Origin: RGIG1668 sp045124495
GTDB lineage: Bacteria; Bacillota; Clostridia; Lachnospirales; Lachnospiraceae
Direction: 5' to 3'
Assembly: GCA_045124495.1 (NCBI GenBank)
Contig: JBGVLX010000085.1
Coordinates: forward strand, 1 to 27,691
DNA length: 27,691 nucleotides
A program made the translations under genes and the position numbers. This document shows positions 6,696 to 14,537 of the stretch, piece by piece (the stretch's first letter is position 1; every line of letters begins with the position of its first letter). Below the pieces are notes generated by a model. That model did not search any database, was not told the DNA's origin, and was given only the letters and a program-made list of their open reading frames with translations.

Positions 6696-6837
6696 ATGAA
6701 AACAGATAAAAGTGATGATCCAACAGCAGTTATACAGAATTGGATGAGAAATAGGGATGTTATGGATTTTTGGGGATTATAGGAAAGACTCCATAATCCG
6801 AATTTACCCCCTCGAATTCGATGGGATTAAAAATTAA
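6696..6837 (+). pseudogene. KilA-N domain gene start, broken by nonsense and frameshift
   Basis: ATG 6696, behind an AAGGTGAG ribosome site, opens MKTDKSDDPTAVIQNWMRNR followed by a DFWGL segment, then a TAG at 6780-6782. Past the stop, the same frame continues ERLHNPN. The frame then changes within about 6804-6810 and continues PLEFDGIKN to TAA at 6835-6837. From memory of the family, KilA-N proteins carry DDP-x-x-VI-x-NW(M/L)R followed by F-L-GLWE-x-LHNPNF and PLEFDGIKN. So TGG (W of GLWE) has become TAG and a short indel follows. The remaining 200 or so residues of the gene are gone. KilA-N proteins are DNA-binding proteins of phages and mobile elements. Confidence 0.75.
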
Positions 6838-6900
6838 CAATAAAAAAAGATTCCGACTCTTTAAATTATGTATTTTTAGATTAACAGTAAAAATATGATA

Positions 6901-6938
6901 AAGAAGCAAGACTTAAGATAAAGTGCTTGCTTCTTTTT
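6901..6938 (+). terminator. Rho-independent terminator after the KilA-N relic
   Basis: The 10-bp perfect stem AAGAAGCAAG / CTTGCTTCTT (6901-6910 with 6926-6935) is followed by TTT, G and TTTT. It separates the accessory stretch from the ABC transporter operon. The remaining bases to 7047 are AT-rich, with nothing I can name. Confidence 0.85.
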
Positions 6939-7047
6939 GTTTTAAAATGCGATATCTTTTTGTTGTGAGAAAAATAAGATAATTTGTAATGTAAATCGAT
7001 ATTATTCCTTTTAATGATTAGTGGCATAAATAATCTGGGAAATTTTA

Positions 7048-7076
7048 TTGAATTGAAATTATGAATAAGGTATAAT
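7048..7076 (+). promoter_or_regulatory. Promoter of the ABC transporter-RsmH operon
   Basis: TTGAAT (7048-7053), 17-bp spacer, TATAAT (7071-7076), 33 bases upstream of the first start codon. No operator dyad is evident. Confidence 0.75.
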
Positions 7077-7109
7077 TTTCTTTAATAATAGAAAAATAGG
7101 GTGATACAT

Positions 7110-7832
7110 ATGATTCGAATCGAAGATATTTCAAAAACTTATAATAGCAGCATAAAAGCAGTAGACCATTTAAATCTTACAGTAAACGATGGTGAAATTG
7201 TAGGTTTTATCGGACCGAACGGAGCCGGAAAAACCACGACCATAAAAATGCTTACAGGGATTTTAAAACCGGATGCAGGTTCTATTTTTATCAATGATTA
7301 TGATATGCAAAAAGAACCATTAAAGGCAAAAATGGAAATTGGATATATTGCCGATAGTCCGGATATGTTTTTGCGTTTAAAGGGAATTGAGTTTTTAAAT
7401 CTGATTGCAGATATTTATAAAGTACCTACCGGATTGCGCAAAGAACGCATTAAAATTTTTGCCACACGGTTTGAATTAGCAGAAGTATTAGACCAGCAGA
7501 TGCAAAGTTATTCTCATGGAATGCGGCAGAAAATGATGGTGGCAGCAGCCCTGGTGCACGATCCGGCAGTCTGGATTTTAGACGAGCCATTGACAGGCTT
7601 AGATCCGAAATCAGCATATAACTTAAAAAATATGATGAGAGAGCATGCAGATGCAGGAAATTCTGTCTTGTTTTCGACCCACGTACTGGAAGTGGCGGAG
7701 AAATTATGTGATAAAGTAATCATGATTCATCATGGAAAAACCATATTTTATGGTACTTTAGAGGAACTGACAGAAAAACACCCGGATATGGATCTGGAAC
7801 AAATCTTTTTGGAGATGACTGCCCATGAATAG
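7110..7832 (+). CDS. ABC transporter ATP-binding protein (ABC-2 type)
   Basis: This is the cytoplasmic ATPase of a two-component ABC-2 transporter; the next gene is the membrane part. It is 240 aa from ATG 7110, chosen over an in-frame GTG nine bases earlier because AGGGTG is well spaced to the ATG. It has Walker A GPNGAGKT (35-42), signature SYSHGMRQK (133-141), Walker B VWILDEP with E159, D-loop GLDP and switch histidine H191. The signature is the divergent form usual for this subgroup of exporters. The substrate is unknown; exporters of this type move lipids, peptides or drugs. It overlaps the permease gene by 8 bp. Confidence 0.93.
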   Translation: MIRIEDISKTYNSSIKAVDHLNLTVNDGEIVGFIGPNGAGKTTTIKMLTGILKPDAGSIFINDYDMQKEPLKAKMEIGYIADSPDMFLRLKGIEFLNLIADIYKVPTGLRKERIKIFATRFELAEVLDQQMQSYSHGMRQKMMVAAALVHDPAVWILDEPLTGLDPKSAYNLKNMMREHADAGNSVLFSTHVLEVAEKLCDKVIMIHHGKTIFYGTLEELTEKHPDMDLEQIFLEMTAHE

Positions 7833-9492
7833 TTATTTTGCACTTACGAAAACTTTGATTGCTTCTCTATCTATGAGCAAGCCACAGGATAAGAGAAGAA
7901 AGGTCATGATTTTTTTTCTTTCTGTTTTTGCAGTATGTGGAATTATGTTGCCCGTTGCCTTTCTTGTAGGATTCTTTGCGAAAGTTACAGCGGAGCAGTT
8001 AGCATCCATTGGATGCGAGACCTTTGGAATTCATTTCATCTTTCACGGAATTTGTCTTTTTACTGCAATTTTTGGATTTCATGTAGTATTAAATGAATTT
8101 TACTTTTCCAATGATATCGAATATATTCTTCCATGGCCCCTTCGTCCGCGGCAGATTGTGGCATCGAAATTTACGGCTGCTTTTATCGGGGAAAATATTA
8201 TGCAGTTCATTTTCATTGCTGCCTGTCTCATTGGATTTGGTTTAGGAACTGACATGAACCTTTTTAAGTGGCTCCTTTCCGTGTTTGGAGTATTTACATT
8301 AACCATACTTCCAATGGTATACACGGCTATTTTATGTATGATTATCATGTGTTTTACCAGTTTTATTAAGAATAAAGATATGATACAAAAAATTACTATA
8401 TTTTTTGTATTTGCCTTCTTATTATTCATACTGGTGGGAGCGGGTTCTTTCAAGGACATTGATTTCGAACAGGCAGTATTGGAATTAGCTTCGGGAAATC
8501 AGAAAATGTTTTTGGTTTTGGACAGAGTATTTCCTAATGTTCCGTTATTTATCCAAAGTATCAAGGAAGGCAATATGTTATTGTTTCTAATTTACCTTGT
8601 GTTAAATGTAGCTGCTGTTGGTATCATGCTGCTTTTGGCAGAAGCCTTGTATATGAAAGGTTTAATCCGGCTTTCTTCTTTACCGGAAAAGAAGAAAACA
8701 AAAGACTTGGAACAATTAGTAGGAAAATGTAAGCAACATAGTCCGGCATATTCCTATTTTGTGAAAGAAGTAAAATTATTAGTAAGGACCCCTGCCTTTT
8801 TTACCCACAGCATTGTGGTGAACTTTATTTGGCCGATTTTTGTATTTGCAGCATATAAAATTCAAAGCAGACAGGTTACGATAGAGAGTTTAACAAGGGC
8901 ATATGAGAAAAATGAATCTGCCTTGCAGCTTCTTTGCCTGGTCTTTGTTGTGGGAATCTCCGCCTTTATCGCATCCCTTAATAGCATCAGTTCCAATGCC
9001 ATATCTAGAGAAGGAAAGCATTTTCCTTTTATGAAATACATACCAGTATCCTATGAGACACAATGGAATGTGAAAACTTTGGTGGGGATTGTATTTGCAG
9101 CAGCAGGAGTGTTGATTTATGTTATCCCTGCCTGTGTGCTAATAAAAGTTCCGGTTACTCATATTTTATGGTATATTATTTTATGCTTATTGTCTGTTAC
9201 ATTTGTATCTTATATGGGAATCTATATTGATTCCATCCAGCCGAAACTGGTATGGGATGATGAAATGAGCGCACTTAGGGAAAACTATAATATGTTTTAT
9301 TCAATGGCTATTGTCATTGCTTTTGTAGCAGTGGTATGTGTGGGAGGATATTTCTTATTAAGAAACTCCACTTCCAATTTCGGTTATCTTGCTGCCATCT
9401 TTCTCTTGATATTGGCAGCAGTGAATGCGACAATATTATTATTGATGAAAAAATCCGGTGTAAGAAACATTGGTGAACAGGAGGAAACATGA
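7825..9492 (+). CDS. ABC-2-type multi-spanning permease
   Basis: This large membrane protein of 555 aa is the partner of the preceding ATPase. The start ATG 7825 overlaps the ATPase stop. The first 28 residues are cytoplasmic and basic (KPQDKRRK). About ten to twelve hydrophobic segments follow, for example near residues 28-50, 70-90, 115-140, 150-175, 190-210, 260-280, 325-345, 365-390, 410-470 and 490-540. The long form with two membrane bundles fits the putative ABC exporter permease families found in Firmicutes. No catalytic motif is expected. The charged central segment (SSLPEKKKTKDLEQLVGKCK, about 285-304) would lie inside the cell. The substrate cannot be told. Confidence 0.85.
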   Translation: MNSYFALTKTLIASLSMSKPQDKRRKVMIFFLSVFAVCGIMLPVAFLVGFFAKVTAEQLASIGCETFGIHFIFHGICLFTAIFGFHVVLNEFYFSNDIEYILPWPLRPRQIVASKFTAAFIGENIMQFIFIAACLIGFGLGTDMNLFKWLLSVFGVFTLTILPMVYTAILCMIIMCFTSFIKNKDMIQKITIFFVFAFLLFILVGAGSFKDIDFEQAVLELASGNQKMFLVLDRVFPNVPLFIQSIKEGNMLLFLIYLVLNVAAVGIMLLLAEALYMKGLIRLSSLPEKKKTKDLEQLVGKCKQHSPAYSYFVKEVKLLVRTPAFFTHSIVVNFIWPIFVFAAYKIQSRQVTIESLTRAYEKNESALQLLCLVFVVGISAFIASLNSISSNAISREGKHFPFMKYIPVSYETQWNVKTLVGIVFAAAGVLIYVIPACVLIKVPVTHILWYIILCLLSVTFVSYMGIYIDSIQPKLVWDDEMSALRENYNMFYSMAIVIAFVAVVCVGGYFLLRNSTSNFGYLAAIFLLILAAVNATILLLMKKSGVRNIGEQEET

Positions 9493-10091
9493 CAGAAAAA
9501 GAAAAGATGTTAAAACAAATGCTATATGATGCCAATTACGACAAAGAATTGATGCAGGATAGAATGGACTGTAAGGATTTATGTTATGAGTACAATCACC
9601 TGCGCCCATCCCAGGTAGAGGAACAAAAAGAAATAATCAGAAAAATCGTAGGAAAAACCAAGGAAAACTTTTTTATTACAGCACCTTTCTGGTGTGATTA
9701 CGGCTATAATATCGAATTAGGGGAAAACTTTTATTCCAATCATAACCTTGTCATTTTGGATTGCGCCAAGGTTATCTTTGGAGACAATGTGTTTGTTGCT
9801 CCGGACTGTGGTTTTTATACAGCAGGACATCCGATTGATGCCGAAAGAAGAAATGCGGGCTTGGAATATGCCTACCCTATTACAGTAGGAAATGACGTCT
9901 GGATTGGTGGGGGAGTTCAGGTAATGCCAGGCGTAACCATTGGGAATAACGTAGTCATAGGAAGTGGAAGCGTCGTAACCAAGGACATCCCGGATAATGT
10001 GGTGGCAGCAGGAAATCCTTGCCGTGTGCTTCGTCCTATTACGGAGAAAGATAAATTAAAGAACTATGACAGGATAAATGAGGAGAATTAG
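9489..10091 (+). CDS. Maltose O-acetyltransferase-like hexapeptide acetyltransferase
   Basis: This is a cytoplasmic acetyl-CoA-dependent sugar acetyltransferase of the LbetaH superfamily, 200 aa. Residues about 4-58 form the maltose-acetyltransferase N-terminal helical domain (LYDANYDKELMQDR, then CYEYNHLRP). Imperfect hexapeptide turns follow: ITAPFWCDYGYNIELGENFY, the active-site region FYTAGHP with H114, then ITVGNDVWIGGGVQVMPGVT and IGNNVVIGSGSVVTKDIP. The end VAAGNPCRVLRP is the usual last turn. ATGA overlap with the permease shows coupled translation. The exact acceptor sugar is not known; maltose, galactoside and related acetyltransferases look alike. Its place in a transporter operon may be chance or may hint at a modified sugar being exported. 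Confidence 0.9.
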   Translation: MTEKEKMLKQMLYDANYDKELMQDRMDCKDLCYEYNHLRPSQVEEQKEIIRKIVGKTKENFFITAPFWCDYGYNIELGENFYSNHNLVILDCAKVIFGDNVFVAPDCGFYTAGHPIDAERRNAGLEYAYPITVGNDVWIGGGVQVMPGVTIGNNVVIGSGSVVTKDIPDNVVAAGNPCRVLRPITEKDKLKNYDRINEEN

Positions 10092-10092
10092 A

Positions 10093-11166
10093 ATGGGTAA
10101 TCTTGAACATTCGGAAGAAACTGTAAATCAGACAGAACACAAAAGGCGTGTGCGGTATAAAGGAACGCATCCTAGAGCCTTTCACGAAAAATACAAGGAG
10201 GCGCAGCCGGAAAAATATGCAGACACCATTGAAAAAGTGATTAAGAAGGGAAGTACTCCGGCAGGAATGCACATTTCCATTATGGTGGATGAAATCTTAG
10301 GGGTATTAAAGATTCAGCCGGGAGAACAGGGATTGGATGCAACCTTAGGCTATGGAGGTCATACTGCCGCTATGCTAAACTGCCTAAATCAAAAAGGGCA
10401 TATTTATGCATTGGATGTAGATCCCATTGAAATTGTAAAGACAAAGAAACGGCTTTTAGAAAAGGGATTTGGCCCAGAGATTTTAACCGTGAAACAGACG
10501 AATTTTGCCAATATTGATGAGGTGGCGAAAGAAGCAGGAAAGTTTGATTTTGTTTTGGCAGATTTGGGAGTGTCTTCCATGCAGATAGACAATCCGGAAA
10601 GAGGATTTTCCTATAAAACAGAAGGACTTTTGGATTTGCGTTTAGACCCGGAACATGGGGAATCTGCAGCTGAACGTTTAAGTCATATTACAAAGGAAGA
10701 ATTTGTTGGAATGATGGTGGATAATTCTGATGAACCTTATGCAGAGGAAATAGCTAAAGTGGTATTTCAAAAAAGGAGCAAAGGGCTAAAGATTGAGACT
10801 ACCACAGATTTAAAAAGCGCCATTGAAGAGGCATTGGTCTTTGTTCCGGAAAAAGACAGGAAAGAAACAGTAAAAAAATCTTGTGCCAGAGTGTTTCAAG
10901 CGTTACGTATTGATGTAAACAGTGAATTTGAAGTACTATATAGTTTCTTGGAAAAACTTCCAGATATTTTAAATTCCGGATCCAGGGTTGCGATTTTAAC
11001 CTTTCATTCCGGTGAAGACAGATTGGTGAAAAAATCTTTTAAGCAGTTAAAAAAGGCTGGAGTTTACAGTGAAATATCAGAAGATGTCATAAGACCTTCT
11101 GCAAGTGAATGCAATCGAAATCCAAGGGCAAAGTCCACGAAGTTACGTTGGGCAGTAAAATCATAA
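10093..11166 (+). CDS. RsmH-like 16S rRNA m4C1402 methyltransferase, N-terminally extended
   Basis: This SAM-dependent methyltransferase of the RsmH/MraW family has 357 aa from ATG 10093, which has AGGAGA at 10081-10086; an ATG 15 bases upstream lacks a ribosome site. Canonical RsmH is about 310 aa and starts near the HxPV motif. Here about 58 extra basic residues (HPRAFHEKYKEAQPEKYADT region) precede HISIMVDE. Core motifs follow: LDATLGYGGH (SAM loop, 81-90), ALDVDP, LADLGVSSMQIDNPERGFS, FQALRIDVNSEFEVL, FHSGEDRLVK and NPRAKSTKLRWA. FHSGEDR replaces the usual FHSLEDR. The gene is not in a division/cell wall cluster, where rsmH normally lies, so this is probably a second copy with the same or a shifted target. 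It is the last gene of the operon. Confidence 0.85.
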   Translation: MGNLEHSEETVNQTEHKRRVRYKGTHPRAFHEKYKEAQPEKYADTIEKVIKKGSTPAGMHISIMVDEILGVLKIQPGEQGLDATLGYGGHTAAMLNCLNQKGHIYALDVDPIEIVKTKKRLLEKGFGPEILTVKQTNFANIDEVAKEAGKFDFVLADLGVSSMQIDNPERGFSYKTEGLLDLRLDPEHGESAAERLSHITKEEFVGMMVDNSDEPYAEEIAKVVFQKRSKGLKIETTTDLKSAIEEALVFVPEKDRKETVKKSCARVFQALRIDVNSEFEVLYSFLEKLPDILNSGSRVAILTFHSGEDRLVKKSFKQLKKAGVYSEISEDVIRPSASECNRNPRAKSTKLRWAVKS

Positions 11167-11168
11167 AA

Positions 11169-11258
11169 AAAGGGTTGTTACAGAAAGAAAAATGATTCGG
11201 GAACAATGAATTTGAAATTTCATTCTATCCCAGAGTCTTCTTAAGGTAACAGCCCTTT
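11169..11258. terminator. Bidirectional terminator with a large structured loop
   Basis: AAAGGGTTGTTAC (11169-11181) pairs with GTAACAGCCCTTT (11246-11258), 13 bp with one G-U. The 64-nt loop holds a further nested stem (GGG and AATGAA pairing with TTCATT and CCC). On the minus strand a run of seven T follows, so it serves the DUF3592 gene best. On the plus strand, after rsmH, the T run is only three. Confidence 0.72.
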
Positions 11259-11344
11259 CGATTCTTTCACTCAAAATAAAATTTCATCAATTTTTGGGTT
11301 ACTTGATAATATGTTAACTTTTAATAATGACACAAATACTGTTA

Positions 11345-12052
11345 TTATGTAAAATCCACGATTTGGCCATTGGTTGTGTGATCTGTATCTACATAATGCT
11401 TACTGTAATCCTCGTAATCTACATAGACATTAATTGGACCTCCGATTTCAAGGAAGTTATTTGGATTTGACCAAAGATTACCACTCTTAAAACGATAGGT
11501 TGTATTTGTATTTTCGTCAAGGTATTTGCATTCAACGATAAATGGACTTCTTCCGTTTACTTTATAGCTTGTGTTAAGGTAAATATTATCTACGGTAGCA
11601 CAAAGGACTTTTCCGTTGGATAACAGATGTTTTTTTCGTCGCGCAGCCTTTAATTGGCTGAAAATATTTAAAAAGCCAACCAGGAAAAAGACGATTCCCA
11701 TTAAAAATAAGATAACAGTAGCAAGAATTTCCATGCTTTTTACCCTGGCATCTGTTGGGGCATCCGGATCCAGATAGATAGTGATTTCTTTTCCTTCATG
11801 CATGGAAGAAGTATAACCGTTAAGTTGTATGTTTTCGTAGGTTTTTCCTTCAAATTCATACTCAACAAATACCCTATGTTCGGTATCATCTTTAGAGGTA
11901 TATGTTTGTATGTCCGTGATGGTAGCAGTAGTTGAAACTGCCGTTTTGTTAAATGTGGTGGTTTTAATCAGCTGATAAAATCCAATGACTAGAATAAGAA
12001 CACCGATACAGCCGAAGAGACCAAAGAAAAAGTAGTCGCTTATTTTTTTCAT
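11345..12052 (-). CDS. DUF3592-type membrane protein
   Basis: This 235-aa protein has two transmembrane helices (about residues 9-30 and 106-128). Two similar beta-rich extramembrane regions follow the helices: TTATITDIQTY with VFVEYEFEGKTYEN and ITIYLDPDAPTDARV, then VLCATVDNIYLN with FIVECKYLDEN and INVYVDYEDYSKHYVD. This alternation is typical of DUF3592 proteins, whose function is unknown. The start has GAGGAGG upstream. It is a single-gene unit on the minus strand, convergent with rsmH. Confidence 0.75.
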   Translation of the reverse strand: MKKISDYFFFGLFGCIGVLILVIGFYQLIKTTTFNKTAVSTTATITDIQTYTSKDDTEHRVFVEYEFEGKTYENIQLNGYTSSMHEGKEITIYLDPDAPTDARVKSMEILATVILFLMGIVFFLVGFLNIFSQLKAARRKKHLLSNGKVLCATVDNIYLNTSYKVNGRSPFIVECKYLDENTNTTYRFKSGNLWSNPNNFLEIGGPINVYVDYEDYSKHYVDTDHTTNGQIVDFT

Positions 12053-12082
12053 ATTACGTACCTCCTCAAAATAGTTGCATTC

Positions 12083-12091
12083 ATTATACCA
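12083..12091 (-). promoter_or_regulatory. Extended -10 promoter of the DUF3592 gene
   Basis: Reading the minus strand, TGGTATAAT lies at 12091-12083, an extended -10 box. No convincing -35 is present at 17 bp. It lies about 30 bases upstream of the start codon. Confidence 0.6.
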
Positions 12092-12216
12092 TAAAGTGAC
12101 AAAAAAATCTATAAAGATTGAGGTGATTCATCGGGGCGAATGATTGAGGTTTCATGAGCTCTTTTATTTTAGTAAAAAAATTATATTTTTGAAAGTTCTA
12201 AGAATAATTTCATTGC

Positions 12217-12245
12217 TTGCTGGAGTGATTTTTGTGTGGTATACT
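12217..12245 (+). promoter_or_regulatory. dtd: Promoter of dtd
   Basis: TTGCTG (12217-12222), 17-bp spacer, TATACT (12240-12245), with the start codon 48 bases past the -10 box. Confidence 0.65.
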
Positions 12246-12292
12246 TCAAGAATTGAAAAAAGAATATATTATGATTCTGATTGGAGGACAAG

Positions 12293-12754
12293 ATGAAATT
12301 TGTGATTCAAAAGACAGCCCATGCTTCTGTTTCTGTGGAAGGAACTGTGAAAGGAAAAATAGGAAAAGGCTTTATGGTTTTGATTGGGATAGGACAGGAA
12401 GACAATGAAGAAATAGCAGATAAAATGGTGCAAAAATTAGTAAATCTTCGTATATTTAAAGATGAGAATGGAAAGACGAATTTAGGTCTTAAGGATGTGA
12501 ATGGAGAATTATTGCTGATTTCACAGTTTACTTTATATGCAAACTGCAGGAAAGGAAATCGGCCATCTTTTACTGCTGCCGGTTCTCCTGATGAGGCCAA
12601 AAGACTTTATGAATATATCATTGAAAAATGTAAGGAAGAAGTTTCTATTGTAGAACAGGGAGAGTTTGGTGCAGCCATGAAAGTGGAATTGTTAAACGAT
12701 GGTCCATTTACCATAATTTTGGATAGCAATGAAATATTGCCAAAACAAGCATAA
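12293..12754 (+). CDS. dtd: D-aminoacyl-tRNA deacylase
   Basis: This cytoplasmic quality-control enzyme removes D-amino acids wrongly attached to tRNA. It has 153 aa from ATG 12293, which follows GGAGG (an in-frame TTG at 12281 has no ribosome site). The length and start MKFVIQKTAHASVSV are typical for DTD. The two signature motifs are present: SQFTLYA (77-83) and the Gly-cisPro region NDGPFT with G137-P138. The second normally reads NxGPVT, so phenylalanine replaces valine. The conserved NRPSFTAA segment is also seen. It stands alone between its own promoter and the polyamine operon leader. No terminator with a T tract follows; only a weak hairpin near 12795-12821. Confidence 0.95.
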   Translation: MKFVIQKTAHASVSVEGTVKGKIGKGFMVLIGIGQEDNEEIADKMVQKLVNLRIFKDENGKTNLGLKDVNGELLLISQFTLYANCRKGNRPSFTAAGSPDEAKRLYEYIIEKCKEEVSIVEQGEFGAAMKVELLNDGPFTIILDSNEILPKQA

Positions 12755-12866
12755 AATTTTTTAATATTTCAATAATGAAAAAATCGGTATCGGATCCCGT
12801 TTCCGGAGATGGCAACAGGGAACATAACGTTTGATTAAAAATGTGTGAAAAAAGAATAAATTTTTC

Positions 12867-12895
12867 TTTTCATTTCGATATAATTCTGATATAAT
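12867..12895 (+). promoter_or_regulatory. Promoter region of the polyamine transporter operon
   Basis: TATAAT at 12890-12895 with TTTTCA at 12867-12872 (17-bp spacing) is the best match; a second TATAAT lies at 12879-12884. Transcription would start near 12902 and make a leader of about 180 nt before potA. Confidence 0.55.
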
Positions 12896-12970
12896 AGTTT
12901 CGTTTGGTAAATTAATAAAGTGATATATAAACCAATATGTAATAAATATTAGATTTATGTAGTGCGTATA

Positions 12971-13018
12971 AACAGACAGGGGTGGTCTGACATAAGGCCT
13001 GCCCCGTCTGTTTTTTTG
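12971..13018 (+). terminator. Leader terminator (possible attenuator) before potA
   Basis: AACAGAC plus GGGG (12971-12977 and 12979-12982) pair with CCCC plus GTCTGTT (13002-13012), with one bulged A and an inner GGTC/GGCC stem. Seven T follow at 13011-13017. It lies between the promoter and the start codon 65 bases on, the layout of an attenuator. The 70-nt stretch before it has pairing such as TTGGT with ACCAA (12904-12934 region), but I cannot match it to a known riboswitch. Confidence 0.7.
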
Positions 13019-13082
13019 TTATGAAAGTCCATTCCATATAGCAATCGACTTTAATATAGCACTAGAAGAAAAGGAGGAAACT

Positions 13083-14534
13083 ATGGCTGAGCAAGAGTAT
13101 ATTATTGAGCTAAAAGACATCATGAAAAGTTATGATGGGGATGTTGTAATAGTAGAAGACATTAATCTTCAGATTAAAAAGGGTGAATTTGTAACCTTTT
13201 TAGGACCATCCGGTTGTGGAAAAACCACTACATTACGAATGATTGCCGGATTTGAACTGCCGACGGAAGGAAAAATCCTTCTGGATGGAAAGGATATCAG
13301 TAATCTCCCCCCAAACAAACGTCCAATTAATACCGTGTTTCAGCGATATGCATTGTTTCCACACTTAAATGTAGAAGATAACATTGCATTTGGATTAAAA
13401 TTAAAAAAACTTCCCAAAGAGGAAATCAAAAAGAAAGTAAAAAATGTATTGGATGTAGTAGACCTGGCAGGATTTGAAAAAAGAAGAGTATCCACTCTTT
13501 CCGGTGGGCAGCAGCAAAGAATTGCCATTGCCAGAGCCATTGTAAATGAGCCTGAGGTTTTATTGTTAGATGAGCCTTTAGGTGCATTGGATTTAAAAAT
13601 GCGAAAGGAAATGCAGCTGGAATTAAAGCGAATGCATGAAAAACTTGGCATTACCTTTATTTATGTTACTCACGACCAGGAAGAAGCACTTACCATGTCA
13701 GATAAGATTGTGGTAATGTCAGATGGTATTGTACAGCAGGTAGGCACTCCGGAAGAAATTTATAATGAGCCTAGCAACGCCTTTGTTGCTGACTTTATTG
13801 GAGAAAGTAACATTTATGTTGGAAAAATGACAGACAACAAAAAGGTAACGTTTTTAGATTATGAATTTGAGTGTCTGGATGACTATCCGGTTGGGCGGAA
13901 AGTGGATGTTGTAGTAAGACCGGAAGATATTATGATTACAGAACCGGAAGAAGGACAGATTACAGGAACCATTACTTCAGTTATATTTAAAGGAATGCAC
14001 TATGAAATTATTGTAGAGGATGGAAAAAATGAAATTGTGATTCAAAATACCAAATTTTATGAAGCTGGACAAAAAATTGGTATGAGAATTGGTCCTGATG
14101 AGATTCATGTTATGTTGCCAGAAGTACTTAGCAATAAATTTGAGGGTGTTATTACGAAAAATAATACTGTGGAATTTGCGGATGGTGAGTTTGAATGTGA
14201 TGTAACAAAGTTATATCCGGATTCCCATTTGGATGACAAGGGATATCTCATTACAAAAGAGGGAGAAAAACTGGATTTAACAGGAATCCGTGTGAATGTA
14301 GAAATTGAAATTCAGGATGTATCCATGAGTGATGATGCTGAGGCTGGAGGAACCTGTGGTAATATTATCTCCTTAATTTATAAAGGTGACCATTACAAAT
14401 ATACCGTTCGAACCAAGAGCGAAGAAGATTTCATTATTGATGATGAAGATCTTTGGAATGAAGATGATTATGTCAGTGTCATTATTCCGAAAGAAAAGAT
14501 TAAGCTTACACTATTTACTGAAGGAGATTCATAA
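13083..14534 (+). CDS. potA: Spermidine/putrescine ABC transporter ATPase with duplicated C-terminal module
   Basis: This is the cytoplasmic ATPase that powers polyamine import, made with the two permeases and binding protein encoded next. The core is standard: Walker A GPSGCGKT (41-48), signature LSGGQQQR (139-146), Walker B VLLLDEP (159-165) and H197. The usual PotA has about 350-380 aa; this has 483. The extra length is a second regulatory module. Residues 252-345 and 359-477 both begin with a V-x-F...EFEC segment and both contain a TOBE-like core: GTITSVIFKGMHYEIIV against GNIISLIYKGDHYKYTV. So the TOBE region is duplicated, with an acidic linker (DVSMSDDAEAGG). The start follows AAGGAGG. 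It is the first gene of the operon, behind a possible attenuator. Confidence 0.93.
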   Translation: MAEQEYIIELKDIMKSYDGDVVIVEDINLQIKKGEFVTFLGPSGCGKTTTLRMIAGFELPTEGKILLDGKDISNLPPNKRPINTVFQRYALFPHLNVEDNIAFGLKLKKLPKEEIKKKVKNVLDVVDLAGFEKRRVSTLSGGQQQRIAIARAIVNEPEVLLLDEPLGALDLKMRKEMQLELKRMHEKLGITFIYVTHDQEEALTMSDKIVVMSDGIVQQVGTPEEIYNEPSNAFVADFIGESNIYVGKMTDNKKVTFLDYEFECLDDYPVGRKVDVVVRPEDIMITEPEEGQITGTITSVIFKGMHYEIIVEDGKNEIVIQNTKFYEAGQKIGMRIGPDEIHVMLPEVLSNKFEGVITKNNTVEFADGEFECDVTKLYPDSHLDDKGYLITKEGEKLDLTGIRVNVEIEIQDVSMSDDAEAGGTCGNIISLIYKGDHYKYTVRTKSEEDFIIDDEDLWNEDDYVSVIIPKEKIKLTLFTEGDS

Positions 14535-14537
14535 AAA

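Noticed and set aside
12795..12821. A structured RNA or terminator between dtd and the pot promoter
   Set aside because: TCCCGTT / AACAGGGA can pair over 7 bp with one bulge, but no T tract follows and no known motif fits. It is too weak to list as a feature.
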